Of a stretch of 64,000 nucleotides of DNA, positions 56,522-64,000 are shown one piece after another. The position numbers and the translations under genes were made by a program. The DNA lies in assembly GCF_021390495.1 (NCBI RefSeq), contig NZ_JAJEJP010000001.1:4278001-4342000 (forward strand), in the 5' to 3' direction. The notes under the pieces were generated by a model. That model saw only the letters and a list, made by a program, of their open reading frames with translations. It was not told the origin of the DNA and did no database searches. How positions within the stretch are numbered: position 1 is the stretch's first letter; the number at the start of each line of letters is the position of its first letter. This DNA comes from Paraburkholderia sp. ZP32-5. Its GTDB lineage: Bacteria; Pseudomonadota; Gammaproteobacteria; Burkholderiales; Burkholderiaceae.

Positions 56522-56766
56522 CGGAACCTCCGTATCGGCTTGCATCCATCTCTCAGTGTAGGCGATGGAAGCGGGGTAAGAACGACGATGTGAAACGGTC
56601 GTCGGAGGCGTCCACGAGGGATGTAAGGCCGGTTCGGAAACCGGATTGATCTGCCGATTTTTCTTTGTTGATCATGAGTTGGCGTGGGTTGGTGATGGTC
56701 TGTGTACCATCGAATCCACGGCATTCGCGCGCACGGCGGATGACGCCAAAACCCATCGTATTGCCG

Positions 56767-57957
56767 TCAGATCACCCCGTTCGCGCTTTGCCGCGCGTTT
56801 TCTATCTGGGTATCGACAAAGTCAGCCCAACTCTGAAGCTGAGCACGCTGGCGTGCCGCTTCATCGATCGCTTCACGGTGCGTTGCGTCGCTCCGTTCGC
56901 CTGATTGCAGTTCCATGTCGCGCAGATGCGTCGACGCGGTGCGACGGAAGTCATGCAGCACGAAATGCTCCACCTCCAGTCCCAACGCCTTGACCGCCTG
57001 GTTCAACGTGCTTTTGGCGATCGGCCGGTCGTCGCCCCTGACGCTCGGGAACACGAAGTTTTCGCTGGCGCGCGCCTGATGCAGCTCACGCAGCATCGCC
57101 ACCGCCTGGCGCGGCAGGTAGACGACGCGGTCCTCGCGCGTGTTCAGGCGCGCGGCGGGGATCGTCCACAGCGCGCGGTCCAGATCGAATTCGGCCCACG
57201 TCGATTCGATCAGATCGGATTTGCGCACCATGGCCAGTACCAGCAGATGCAGCGCGAGTTTCAGCGGCCGACGGATGTTGGAGGTATCGATCGCGCGCAG
57301 CATCACGCCGATTTCGGCGCCGGACAGCACGCGGGTGCGGCTGTCGAAGGTGGCGATCGAGCGCGCCGGAACGACCTCGGCCGGATTGCTCGTCGCGAGC
57401 TGGCGGGCGATCAGGTACGCGTACAGACGCTTGACCACGTTGCGCGTATGCAGCGCCATCTTCGGCGAGCCGCGGCTTTTGATGCGCTCGCAGATCGCGA
57501 CGATGTCGTCGGCGCTCACCGCGCCGATCGGCTTGCCGCCGATCGCGGGCAGCACGTCCTTGTCGAGCGCTCGCCGCGTGGTGCGGCGATATTCGTCCGA
57601 TTTACCGGCGAGCGCCGTCGCCAGATACAGTTCGGCGGCCTCGCGCAGCACATCGGCCTTGCTTTCGGCGCCGCGGTCTCGCCGCGCGGTGGCCACCGGC
57701 GAGATGCCTTGTGCGACCAGCGCCGCGTACTTCTGCGCCTTGGCGCGCGCGACGCGCAGCGAAATCATCCGGTAATCGCCGATGGTCGCGAGCGGCTGGC
57801 GCTTGCCGTTCAACGTGTAGCGAAAGCGCCAGATCTTGCTGCCGGTCGCCATCACTTCGATGACGAGGCCGTTGCCGTCGGCGACGCAATAGCGGGTCGC
57901 GCGCGGTTCGAGCGCGCGGATCTGGGATTCGGTGAGAGGCGTGGCGAGGCGGGGCAT
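56767..57957 (-). CDS. Tyrosine recombinase (P4-type integrase) with C-terminal deletion
   Basis: 396 residues. The N-terminal arm-binding domain (DGNGLVIEVMATGSKIWRFRY, TIGDYRMISLRVARAKA) and core-binding domain are normal. In the catalytic domain the first Arg (LAMVRKSDLIESTWAE) and HxxR (LHDFRRTASTHL) are present. After that the usual ~40-residue segment with the second His and the catalytic Tyr is replaced by ~22 unrelated residues before QSWADFVD. No tyrosine in the right context remains, so it is probably inactive. No phage or island genes adjoin it. Confidence 0.85.
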   Translation of the reverse strand: MPRLATPLTESQIRALEPRATRYCVADGNGLVIEVMATGSKIWRFRYTLNGKRQPLATIGDYRMISLRVARAKAQKYAALVAQGISPVATARRDRGAESKADVLREAAELYLATALAGKSDEYRRTTRRALDKDVLPAIGGKPIGAVSADDIVAICERIKSRGSPKMALHTRNVVKRLYAYLIARQLATSNPAEVVPARSIATFDSRTRVLSGAEIGVMLRAIDTSNIRRPLKLALHLLVLAMVRKSDLIESTWAEFDLDRALWTIPAARLNTREDRVVYLPRQAVAMLRELHQARASENFVFPSVRGDDRPIAKSTLNQAVKALGLEVEHFVLHDFRRTASTHLRDMELQSGERSDATHREAIDEAARQRAQLQSWADFVDTQIENARQSANGVI

Positions 57958-58131
57958 GCTGAGATCTTCGATGCGCGGACTGCGGCCGATTTTAAACCTT
58001 ATGCCAGTTGTGTACCAAAGATTTGTGCCATTTTAGGCTGACGAGGCGGGATTTTTGGCTTGCGGAGAATGGGCAGAGGTTGAGCGAAATGCTTTGTGGT
58101 CAACGATATTGGCTTGCGTGCGGATTCGGCG

Positions 58132-59526
58132 TTACTTGCCAATACAGAATCTACTGAAAATCACTCCGAGCAGGTCGTCCGAACTGAATTCGCCGGTAAT
58201 CGAGTTCAGTTGATCCTGGGCGAGCCGTAGTTCCTCGGCGAACAGATCTAGCGCCTGGGCATTCTGTTCCGCGTGCGCAGCGGCCGTCGCGAGGTGCTCG
58301 TCGGCCGCGCGCAGTGCGATTAGATGCCGCTCGCGCGCGAGGTACACGCTCTCCGCGCCCGCCTGCCAGCCGGCGATTCGCAGCAGTTCGTCGCGCAGCA
58401 GCGCGACGCCGTCGCCCTTTTTCGCCGACAGACGCACTTCGCTGAGTTCGAGATCGGCGTCGAGTGCTTGTGTGGCCGGCGCGAGGCCGGTCAGGTCGGT
58501 CTTGTTCAGCACCCGCACGACCGGCACGCCGCGCGGGAAACGTCCGGCGATCGTTTCGTCGTCGGCCGTCATGCCGGTGCGCGCGTCGAGCAGGTGCAGC
58601 ACCACGTCCGCGCGCTCGATCTCACCCCATGTGCGCTCGATGCCGATTTTCTCGACCTCGTCCTCGGTCTCGCGCAGGCCGGCGGTGTCGATCACATGCA
58701 GCGGGATGCCTTCGATCTGGATCGTCTGCGCGACCTTGTCGCGCGTCGTGCCGGCGATCGGCGTGACGATGGCCAGCTCCGCGCCGGCCAGCGCGTTCAG
58801 CAGCGACGACTTGCCCACGTTCGGCTGCCCCGCGAGCACGACCGACAGACCCTCGCGCAGCAGAGCACCTTGGCGCGCCTCGCCGAGCACGTGCGCAAGA
58901 CGTTCTCGGATGCGGGTGAGCTTGCCGCGCGCGTCGGCGGCTTCGAGAAAGTCGATTTCTTCTTCCGGAAAGTCGAGCGTCGCTTCGACGAGCATCCGCA
59001 GCGTGATCACGTCTTCGACGAGCGCGTGGATGTCGCGCGAGAACGCGCCGTCGAGTGAGCGGCCCGCCGAGCGCGCGGCCGCCTCGGTGCTCGCTTCGAT
59101 CAGGTCGGCGACGGCTTCGGCTTGCGCGAGATCGAGCTTATCGTTCAGGAACGCGCGCCGCGTGAATTCGCCGGGCTCGGCCAGCCGCAGACCGAACGCG
59201 CGACCCGCATCGATGCAGCGCTGCAGCACGAGTTGCAGCACGACCGGACCGCCATGGCCTTGCAACTCCAACACATGCTCGCCGGTGTACGAATGCGGCG
59301 CGGGGAAATACAGCGCGATGCCGCGATCGAGCGGATTGCCGCTTGAATCGAGGAACGGCACGTAGCTCGCGTGGCGCGGCGCGAGCGCCTGACCGGTGAG
59401 CGCCCGCATCAGCGGCTGGGCCGCCGCCTCGCCCGCGCGGCCGAACGAAATCCTGACCACGCCGATGCCTCCGCGGCCGGGCGCAGTGGCAATGGCGACG
59501 ATGGGATCGGAATCGGTGGTGAGCAT
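58132..59526 (-). CDS. mnmE: tRNA uridine-5-carboxymethylaminomethyl(34) synthesis GTPase MnmE
   Basis: 464 residues from the ATG at 59526 ([20 protein letters not shown]); the longer frame is spurious. The N-terminal folate-binding domain, helical domain and inserted G domain ([33 protein letters not shown]) are intact, and the protein ends with the CxGK motif FSRFCIGK. With MnmG it makes the cmnm5 group on U34 of tRNA. MnmC in this window acts next on some of these tRNAs. Confidence 0.97.
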   Translation of the reverse strand: MLTTDSDPIVAIATAPGRGGIGVVRISFGRAGEAAAQPLMRALTGQALAPRHASYVPFLDSSGNPLDRGIALYFPAPHSYTGEHVLELQGHGGPVVLQLVLQRCIDAGRAFGLRLAEPGEFTRRAFLNDKLDLAQAEAVADLIEASTEAAARSAGRSLDGAFSRDIHALVEDVITLRMLVEATLDFPEEEIDFLEAADARGKLTRIRERLAHVLGEARQGALLREGLSVVLAGQPNVGKSSLLNALAGAELAIVTPIAGTTRDKVAQTIQIEGIPLHVIDTAGLRETEDEVEKIGIERTWGEIERADVVLHLLDARTGMTADDETIAGRFPRGVPVVRVLNKTDLTGLAPATQALDADLELSEVRLSAKKGDGVALLRDELLRIAGWQAGAESVYLARERHLIALRAADEHLATAAAHAEQNAQALDLFAEELRLAQDQLNSITGEFSSDDLLGVIFSRFCIGK

Positions 59527-59898
59527 CGGGAGTTCGGCAAAAAGCGCTGGGGAGGGGAGGGCCGTGTAGGTCGACGCGGCGCGAGGCATTGTAACGCGCG
59601 CGCATCGGATGGCCGACGGCCGTCGTCCGAGTGGTGCAGGCGATGATGGCCTTGGGCGCAAAATTCAGATTTATCTTATACAGGCTAGGATTGCTACTGC
59701 ATTCTGTAGAAACATCTAAGACAGGCTAGGATAAGAGTCGGGCGCAAACGCAAGCCAGGCAACAAAAAGATGATAAAAAGTTGAATTCGCCGAACGCGTT
59801 GCCCGGCTTACGGTGCAAGCTAAAACTATCTCAAATAAGCAAAATCTAATCTTGTCTGGTTGTCAACTGGTTGGACGCCGAATTGCACAATCTGGCCC
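59527..59898. other. Divergent control region mnmE / helix-turn-helix regulator with paired direct repeats
   Basis: About 370 bp. A 19-bp site occurs twice (59673-59691 and 59714-59732, 17 of 19 identical, 41 bp apart), sharing ACAGGCTAGGAT. This DNA is markedly more AT-rich than the coding flanks. No separate gene is seen. Confidence 0.6.
59673..59732. promoter_or_regulatory. Paired operator-like direct repeats
   Basis: ATCTTATACAGGCTAGGAT at 59673-59691 and ATCTAAGACAGGCTAGGAT at 59714-59732. The 41-bp repeat distance is close to four helical turns, so two bound proteins would sit on the same DNA face. The adjacent regulator is the obvious candidate binder. Confidence 0.6.
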
Positions 59899-60318
59899 AT
59901 GCCAACCGACAAAGAAAAGGCCGCCTTCGCCAAGCGGCTCAAAGACCTGCTGGAGCCGCTGAAAATTCGCGGCGGGACCAAGCTTGCCGAGCAATTTAAT
60001 CTGCGCTATCACGGTGAGCGTCCGGTGACGCCGCAAACGGCGCACAAATGGCTCACCGGCACGACGATCCCGAAACAGGACAAGCTGCGTACGCTCGCCG
60101 AATGGTTGAACGTCAAGGAACACTGGCTCCATTACGGACCGCCGCCCGGCACGACAACCCGACCGATGGCGCGCGGCGAAAAGTATCCGCCCACGCCCGA
60201 GACGATCGAACTCGCTTCGAAGATTGCATCGCTGACGCCGAAAGACCGCAACCCGGTCGAGGAAATGATCGTGCGCTTTTACGGTGAGGATACCGACGAC
60301 GAAAGCGACGAAGCATGA
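59899..60318 (+). CDS. Helix-turn-helix transcriptional regulator (phage-repressor-like)
   Basis: 139 residues from the ATG at 59899 (MPTDKEKAAFAKRLKDLL); upstream in-frame residues are unlikely. A lambda-repressor-like DNA-binding domain includes GGTKLAEQFNLRYHGERPVTPQTAHKWLTG (read as TKLAEQFNLR and VTPQTAHKWLTG) and AEWLNVKEHWLHYG. The acidic C-terminus EMIVRFYGEDTDDESDEA is short. No peptidase or ligand domain. Located between mnmE and yidC; likely autoregulated through the direct repeats. Confidence 0.85.
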   Translation: MPTDKEKAAFAKRLKDLLEPLKIRGGTKLAEQFNLRYHGERPVTPQTAHKWLTGTTIPKQDKLRTLAEWLNVKEHWLHYGPPPGTTTRPMARGEKYPPTPETIELASKIASLTPKDRNPVEEMIVRFYGEDTDDESDEA

Positions 60319-60363
60319 AGTGGTGATCGCAGCGCGTTGCGTTTCTGTCGCGCCGCGCCATGA

Positions 60364-60400
60364 AAAAAGCCGCCCGGTTTGCACCGGGCGGCTTTTTGTT
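60364..60400. terminator. Bidirectional terminator regulator / yidC
   Basis: Stem GCCGCCCGG / CCGGGCGGC with six-base loop, flanked by AAAAAA and TTTTT. It lies 45 bp after the regulator stop and about 65 bp past the yidC stop. Confidence 0.88.
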
Positions 60401-60462
60401 TGCAGCTTGCTTCGCGTTGCGGCGGCTGCGGCGGGCTCGTGGCTCGCCGTGGTGCCTGAACG

Positions 60463-62121
60463 TCAGGCCGGCTTCACCTTCGATTTGCCCATCATCCGCG
60501 TGATGTAGTACTGCTGCGCGATCGACAGCACGTTGTTCACGACGTAGTACAGCACCAGACCAGCCGGGAAGAAGAAGAACATCACCGAGAAAGCGATCGG
60601 CATGAACATCATCATCTTGGCCTGAACCGGGTCCGGCGGGGTCGGGTTCAGCTTGGTCTGCAGGAACATCGATACGGCCATCAGCACCGGCAGGATGAAG
60701 TATGGGTCTTGCTGCGACAGATCCTGAATCCACAGAATCCACGGCGCGCCGCGCATTTCCACCGACGACAGCAGCACCCAGTACAGCGAGATGAACACCG
60801 GAATCTGGATCACGACCGGCAGACAGCCGCCGAACGGATTGACCTTCTCGGTCTTGTACAGCTCCATCAGCGCCGCGTTCATCTTCTGCGGATCGCCCTT
60901 GAAGCGTTCGCGCAGCGCCTGCATGCGCGGCGTGATCGCCTTCATGCGCGCCATCGACTTGTAGCTCGCGGCCGACAGCGGGAAGAACACCGCCTTGATC
61001 AGCAGCGTGAGCAGCACGATCGACCAGCCCCAGTTGCCGACATAGCTGTGGATCTTCTCGAGCAGCCAGAACAGCGGCTTCGCGATGATCGTCACGTAGC
61101 CATAGTCCTTCACCAGTTCGAGGCCCGGCGCGATGCCTTCGAGCATCCGCTCTTCTTCAGGACCGGCGAACAGGCGCGCCGACACGGTGACCGTCTGGCC
61201 CGGGGCGATGGTCGGCAGCGGCTCTTTCATCCCCACGCGATACAGCGACGGATCGATCTTCTCCGCGTAGAAGTCGCGCTTGACGCCTGCTTTCGGAATC
61301 CACGCGGACGCGAAGTAGTGCTGGACCATCGCGACCCAGCCGTTATCGGCCGAGCTCGCGAAATCCTGCTTGTTCTTGTCCAGATCGCTGAACGTCATCT
61401 TCTGGAAATGATGTTCGTTGGTGTAGACAGCCGGGCCGATGAACGTGTGCGAGAAACGCGGCGTTTCGACCGGCTGGTCGTCACGCACGAGTTCCATATA
61501 GAGCTGCGGGTTCACCGCCGTCGTGCCGACGTTCTGGATCTTCGTCTCGACGCCGATCACATAGCTGCCGCGCGTGAACGTATACGTCTTGATGACCTTC
61601 AGGCCGCCCTTTTCCGGCGATTCGAAGCTCATCTGGAACGAGTTCTGACCGTCAGCCAACTGGGTCGGCTGATTCGGCATCAGCGTGAAGACGTCGTTGT
61701 GATTCGGGAAATCGCCACCGAGCAGACCCGTGCGGGCGAGGTAGGTGTGATTGTTGGTCTTGTCGAACAGCGTGATCATCAGATCCGGCGTCTTGCCGTC
61801 GCCTTGCTTCACGAGCGACAGGCGCGACAGCGTGCCGCCGCGGGTGTCGATTTCGCCGCTATAGACGTCGGTGCTGAACTTCACGAGTTGCGATTGCGCG
61901 GCCGCCGGCGTATTGCCGGGCGCGGCTGCGTTGGTGGCCGGCAGATCGGCCGGCTGGGTTTCCGGCGTCGTGGTTCCCGGGGCGGCGCTGGCGACCGTCT
62001 TGGTCGGCGTGGCGCTCGGGAAGAACATCGACGGGCGTCCGTGGTCGCGTTGCCAGTTGTCGAACAGCATGACAGCTGACATGAAAAAGATGACCCATAG
62101 GACGGTGCGTTTGATATCCAT
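60463..62121 (-). CDS. yidC: Membrane protein insertase YidC
   Basis: 552 residues. N-terminal anchor helix ([21 protein letters not shown]), long periplasmic domain (about 75-340), and the conserved C-terminal core with [55 protein letters not shown], and [23 protein letters not shown]. It inserts and folds inner-membrane proteins with or without SecYEG. The yidD gene begins just upstream on the same strand, 30 bp away. Confidence 0.97.
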   Translation of the reverse strand: MDIKRTVLWVIFFMSAVMLFDNWQRDHGRPSMFFPSATPTKTVASAAPGTTTPETQPADLPATNAAAPGNTPAAAQSQLVKFSTDVYSGEIDTRGGTLSRLSLVKQGDGKTPDLMITLFDKTNNHTYLARTGLLGGDFPNHNDVFTLMPNQPTQLADGQNSFQMSFESPEKGGLKVIKTYTFTRGSYVIGVETKIQNVGTTAVNPQLYMELVRDDQPVETPRFSHTFIGPAVYTNEHHFQKMTFSDLDKNKQDFASSADNGWVAMVQHYFASAWIPKAGVKRDFYAEKIDPSLYRVGMKEPLPTIAPGQTVTVSARLFAGPEEERMLEGIAPGLELVKDYGYVTIIAKPLFWLLEKIHSYVGNWGWSIVLLTLLIKAVFFPLSAASYKSMARMKAITPRMQALRERFKGDPQKMNAALMELYKTEKVNPFGGCLPVVIQIPVFISLYWVLLSSVEMRGAPWILWIQDLSQQDPYFILPVLMAVSMFLQTKLNPTPPDPVQAKMMMFMPIAFSVMFFFFPAGLVLYYVVNNVLSIAQQYYITRMMGKSKVKPA

Positions 62122-62151
62122 GCGTTGTCTCAGTGTCGATGGAACGGCGCG

Positions 62152-62382
62152 TCAGCGCTTTTCAGAAGTGGGTGGCGGGACGAGATCGATGCCGCCCGCG
62201 GAAAACGGGTGACAGCGGCAAACACGCCTCACGGCGAGATAAGTCCCGCGCGCGGCGCCATGATACTGGATTGCCTCGCGCGCGTACTCAGAACAGGAAG
62301 GATAAAAACGGCACCGGTTGCCGAGCATGGGGCTGACGGCAAGCTTGTAAAAACGCAATAAAGCGATGAGTACCGTTTGCAT
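62152..62382 (-). CDS. yidD: Membrane protein insertion efficiency factor YidD
   Basis: 76 residues from the ATG at 62382 ([20 protein letters not shown]); the longer frame adds a non-conserved Gly/Pro-rich stretch. Family motif [19 protein letters not shown] and [13 protein letters not shown] are complete. YidD is a small membrane-associated helper for YidC. The gene lies between rnpA and yidC, the usual order. Confidence 0.93.
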   Translation of the reverse strand: MQTVLIALLRFYKLAVSPMLGNRCRFYPSCSEYAREAIQYHGAARGTYLAVRRVCRCHPFSAGGIDLVPPPTSEKR

Positions 62383-62497
62383 GACAGGTGCGGCCGGATC
62401 GTGCCGCGCAACGTGGAGTACCGGGCGACGCCCGCCCCCTGAAGCTGCCGGCGCAACGCCCGTTGCAGCGGCCATGGTGGTGCGGACGGTCGCTGCG

Positions 62498-62977
62498 TCA
62501 TTCCGTCCTGGGCGCTTCCGCGGGCGGCGCCTGACGACGGCTAACTTCGCGCGCTGCCTTGTCGAGCAACGCCTCGATTTCGCTGCGGCACAGCGCCTTT
62601 AACGGCGGTGACGACGCGCTCGGCAGGGCTTTCCTGTCGAAACGCGTATGCAGACGCAGCAGTATGTCCCAACCGCCGAATTCCGCGCGGCGCAGCCGGA
62701 AGGCCTCGCGCGCGATTCGGCGCACCAGATTCCGCGTGGCCGCGCGCGGCGCGTACTTCTTGCCGATCACGAGACCGAGACGCGCCTCGTTGCCGGTGGG
62801 CCGACCGTACACGACGAAGTGCGCGGTACGGCGCCAAGGCCGCAAACGAAAAACGGATGAAAATTCATCCGTTTTTAGCAGCCTTGCGGCTTTGGGGAAG
62901 GCGGCTTGCGCTGGCAACGGAACCGGGCCCGGTTGCTGCGCCCCGGCCGCTCCCGCTTCGCCGCGGGCTTCGGTCAC
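62498..62977 (-). CDS. rnpA: Ribonuclease P protein component RnpA
   Basis: 159 residues from the GTG at 62977, 20 bp after the rpmH stop. A TTG at 62917 would start at [14 protein letters not shown] and give 139 residues, nearer the family length; the start is uncertain. The conserved fold is clear: [42 protein letters not shown] (RNxxRR signature) and a Lys/Arg-rich tail. It binds the RNase P RNA to mature tRNA 5' ends. Confidence 0.95.
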   Translation of the reverse strand: MTEARGEAGAAGAQQPGPVPLPAQAAFPKAARLLKTDEFSSVFRLRPWRRTAHFVVYGRPTGNEARLGLVIGKKYAPRAATRNLVRRIAREAFRLRRAEFGGWDILLRLHTRFDRKALPSASSPPLKALCRSEIEALLDKAAREVSRRQAPPAEAPRTE

Positions 62978-62996
62978 AGCGCGCAATCGACTCGCC

Positions 62997-63131
62997 TTAG
63001 ATAGCGAGACGCTTGCGACCCTTCGCGCGACGTGCGTTGATGACCTTGCGGCCACCAGCGGTCTTCATGCGAACGCGAAAGCCGTGGGTGCGCTTGCGAC
63101 GGGTAACGGAAGGTTGGTAAGTACGTTTCAT
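62997..63131 (-). CDS. rpmH: 50S ribosomal protein L34
   Basis: 44 residues, read directly from the minus strand: [20 protein letters not shown], then [20 protein letters not shown] and RLAI. This is the full L34 length and sequence pattern. It precedes rnpA, giving the conserved rpmH-rnpA-yidD-yidC order. Its promoter faces dnaA on the other strand. Confidence 0.97.
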
Positions 63132-63514
63132 GTTGCTCTCACTTGATCGAAAAAAACCGCGCGATCATCGCTGAAAGCGCAATGGCCGGTGGTTTGCTGA
63201 AATTGGTTTTCGCGGAACCCGCTATTTAAACCGGTTTTCCGTTGGCCGTCAATAGTTTAGCGGCCGTCGGGCGTGGCCGCTGGCCGTTCGGCCAGCTGAT
63301 CCGTCCCTGTGGATAACTCCCTTGCGGCTCCGTTTTGGCGTTAGAATCTCGCCTTACTTTCCCAAAAATGTTGCACGACGCTCCGGCACGTTTGTCCCGC
63401 AAACCCTTGTGGCACAAGCGCCTGGGGCCGTTACGCCTGGCTGCTCAGGGCCTTGTTGCGTCCGCGCGACAAGGGCAGCGGCGACGCCGTGCACACCATA
63501 ACGACAGCAACTCG
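63132..63514. other. Divergent rpmH-dnaA intergenic region with one DnaA box
   Basis: About 380 bp. It holds one exact DnaA box (TGTGGATAA at 63308-63316), the rpmH promoter and a -10-like TAGAAT at 63342-63347 for dnaA. Only this one exact box was found, fewer than expected for a full oriC. DnaA autoregulation is the simplest reading of the box. Confidence 0.7.
63224..63252 (-). promoter_or_regulatory. rpmH promoter
   Basis: On the minus strand TTGACG (63247-63252) and TTAAAT (63224-63229) are separated by 17 bp. It would give an approximately 85-nt leader before rpmH. Confidence 0.6.
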
Positions 63515-64000
63515 ATGAACGAATTCTGGCAACACTGTTCCGCATTGCTGGAGCGTGAGCTTACGCCCCAGCAGTACGTGACGTGGATCAAACCGTTGGC
63601 CCCGGTCGCCTTCGACGCCGATGCGAACACGCTTTCCATCGCCGCGCCGAACCGCTTCAAGCTCGACTGGGTCAAGAGCCAGTTCTCCGGCCGCATCGCG
63701 GATATGGCCCGCGATTTCTGGCATGCCCCGATCGACGTGCAATTCGTGCTGGATCCGAAGGCCGGCATGCGCAGCCCGGCTGCGGCAGCGCCGGCCGCCG
63801 CGCCCGTGCGTCCGGTTTCGTCGGCGCCGCAAGGCGGCAATGCAGGTGGCGTGGCCGCCGTGGATGCAGCCGTCAGCGCGGTGCAAGCCGCGCAGATGGC
63901 GCGCGCCAATCCCGCCGCGGCAGCCGCTGTCGCGATGCAAAACGCCCATTCCCGTGCCGTGGCAGACGATGCCGCCGATCTCGATTTGCCGAGCCTCGAC
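63515..64000 (+). CDS. dnaA: Chromosomal replication initiator DnaA, N-terminal 162 codons
   Basis: Starts at the ATG at 63515 ([20 protein letters not shown]) and is open to the window end. Domain I (about 1-85, [30 protein letters not shown]) is complete. It is followed by an Ala/Pro-rich domain II linker, and the window cuts off before the AAA+ domain. DnaA unwinds oriC and regulates its own gene through boxes such as the one at 63308. rpmH is divergent upstream, a classic arrangement. Confidence 0.95.
   Translation, partial: MNEFWQHCSALLERELTPQQYVTWIKPLAPVAFDADANTLSIAAPNRFKLDWVKSQFSGRIADMARDFWHAPIDVQFVLDPKAGMRSPAAAAPAAAPVRPVSSAPQGGNAGGVAAVDAAVSAVQAAQMARANPAAAAAVAMQNAHSRAVADDAADLDLPSLD

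Noticed and set aside
58009..58130. Possible tRNA fragment ending in CCA near the integrase
   Set aside because: The CCA-containing word has no cloverleaf around it; I could not fold a tRNA arm in either orientation.
63132..63514. Canonical oriC between rpmH and dnaA
   Set aside because: Only one exact DnaA box was found and no box array, so I annotate it as a dnaA/rpmH control region; an origin here is not excluded.

Overview
The window looks like a high-GC beta-proteobacterial chromosome, most likely Burkholderia/Paraburkholderia chromosome 1. This rests on the dnaA / rpmH-rnpA-yidD-yidC / mnmE block at the right end, a gspDEF-C-GHIJKLMN type II secretion cluster with a short divergent gspC, a complete wsp operon and an araFGH-like transporter. 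Genus is inferred from gene content and order; no search was run.

Layout. 1-5.4 kb (all minus): partial Old Yellow Enzyme, class I glutamine amidotransferase, a MarR regulator with a cysteine-rich tail, a YbdK-type carboxylate-amine ligase and a CPA2 antiporter. 5.4-6.3 kb: a long gene-free stretch with two exact DnaA boxes and a dense GTTAAC/GTTTAC cluster. 6.3-11.2 kb: mnmC, HU, a histidine-rich COG0523 GTPase and a lytic transglycosylase. 11.8-24.0 kb: type II secretion. 24-29.3 kb: an outer-membrane efflux factor, a small membrane protein, a MarR regulator and a DHA2 efflux permease with an N-terminal Ala-Pro-Asn repeat; no membrane-fusion gene is present. 29.4-36 kb: lipoprotein, gshA, the ada-alkA repair pair, a candidate small RNA, a VOC protein and YaeQ. 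36-42.5 kb: a sugar module (LysR/GbpR-like regulator, aldehyde dehydrogenase, AraF/G/H-like ABC transporter). 42.8-46.7 kb: an exported protein, a small membrane protein, HinT-like, GlxA-like regulator and an SDR. 46.7-55.7 kb (minus): wspA-B-C-D-E-F-R. 56-58 kb: two small proteins and a tyrosine recombinase apparently lacking its catalytic tyrosine. 58-64 kb: mnmE, a helix-turn-helix regulator with repeated operator-like sites, yidC, yidD, rnpA, rpmH and the first 162 codons of dnaA.

How genes work together. Gsp proteins form one secretion machine. Wsp proteins form a chemosensory pathway ending in the diguanylate cyclase WspR. MnmC and MnmE act in tRNA U34 modification. Ada and AlkA handle alkylation damage. 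YidC/YidD serve membrane protein insertion and RnpA/RpmH RNA processing and translation. The araFGH/aldehyde dehydrogenase/LysR group probably imports and helps oxidise L-arabinose or a related sugar.

The points most worth a second look are the DnaA-box/GTTWAC region at 5.8-6.3 kb, some 57 kb from dnaA (candidate replication origin or DnaA-controlled element), a 60-70 nt RNA candidate with two tandem anti-Shine-Dalgarno motifs at 34.56 kb, and the paired 19-bp direct repeats upstream of the regulator at 59.9 kb. No tRNA, rRNA, CRISPR array or insertion sequence was recognised.
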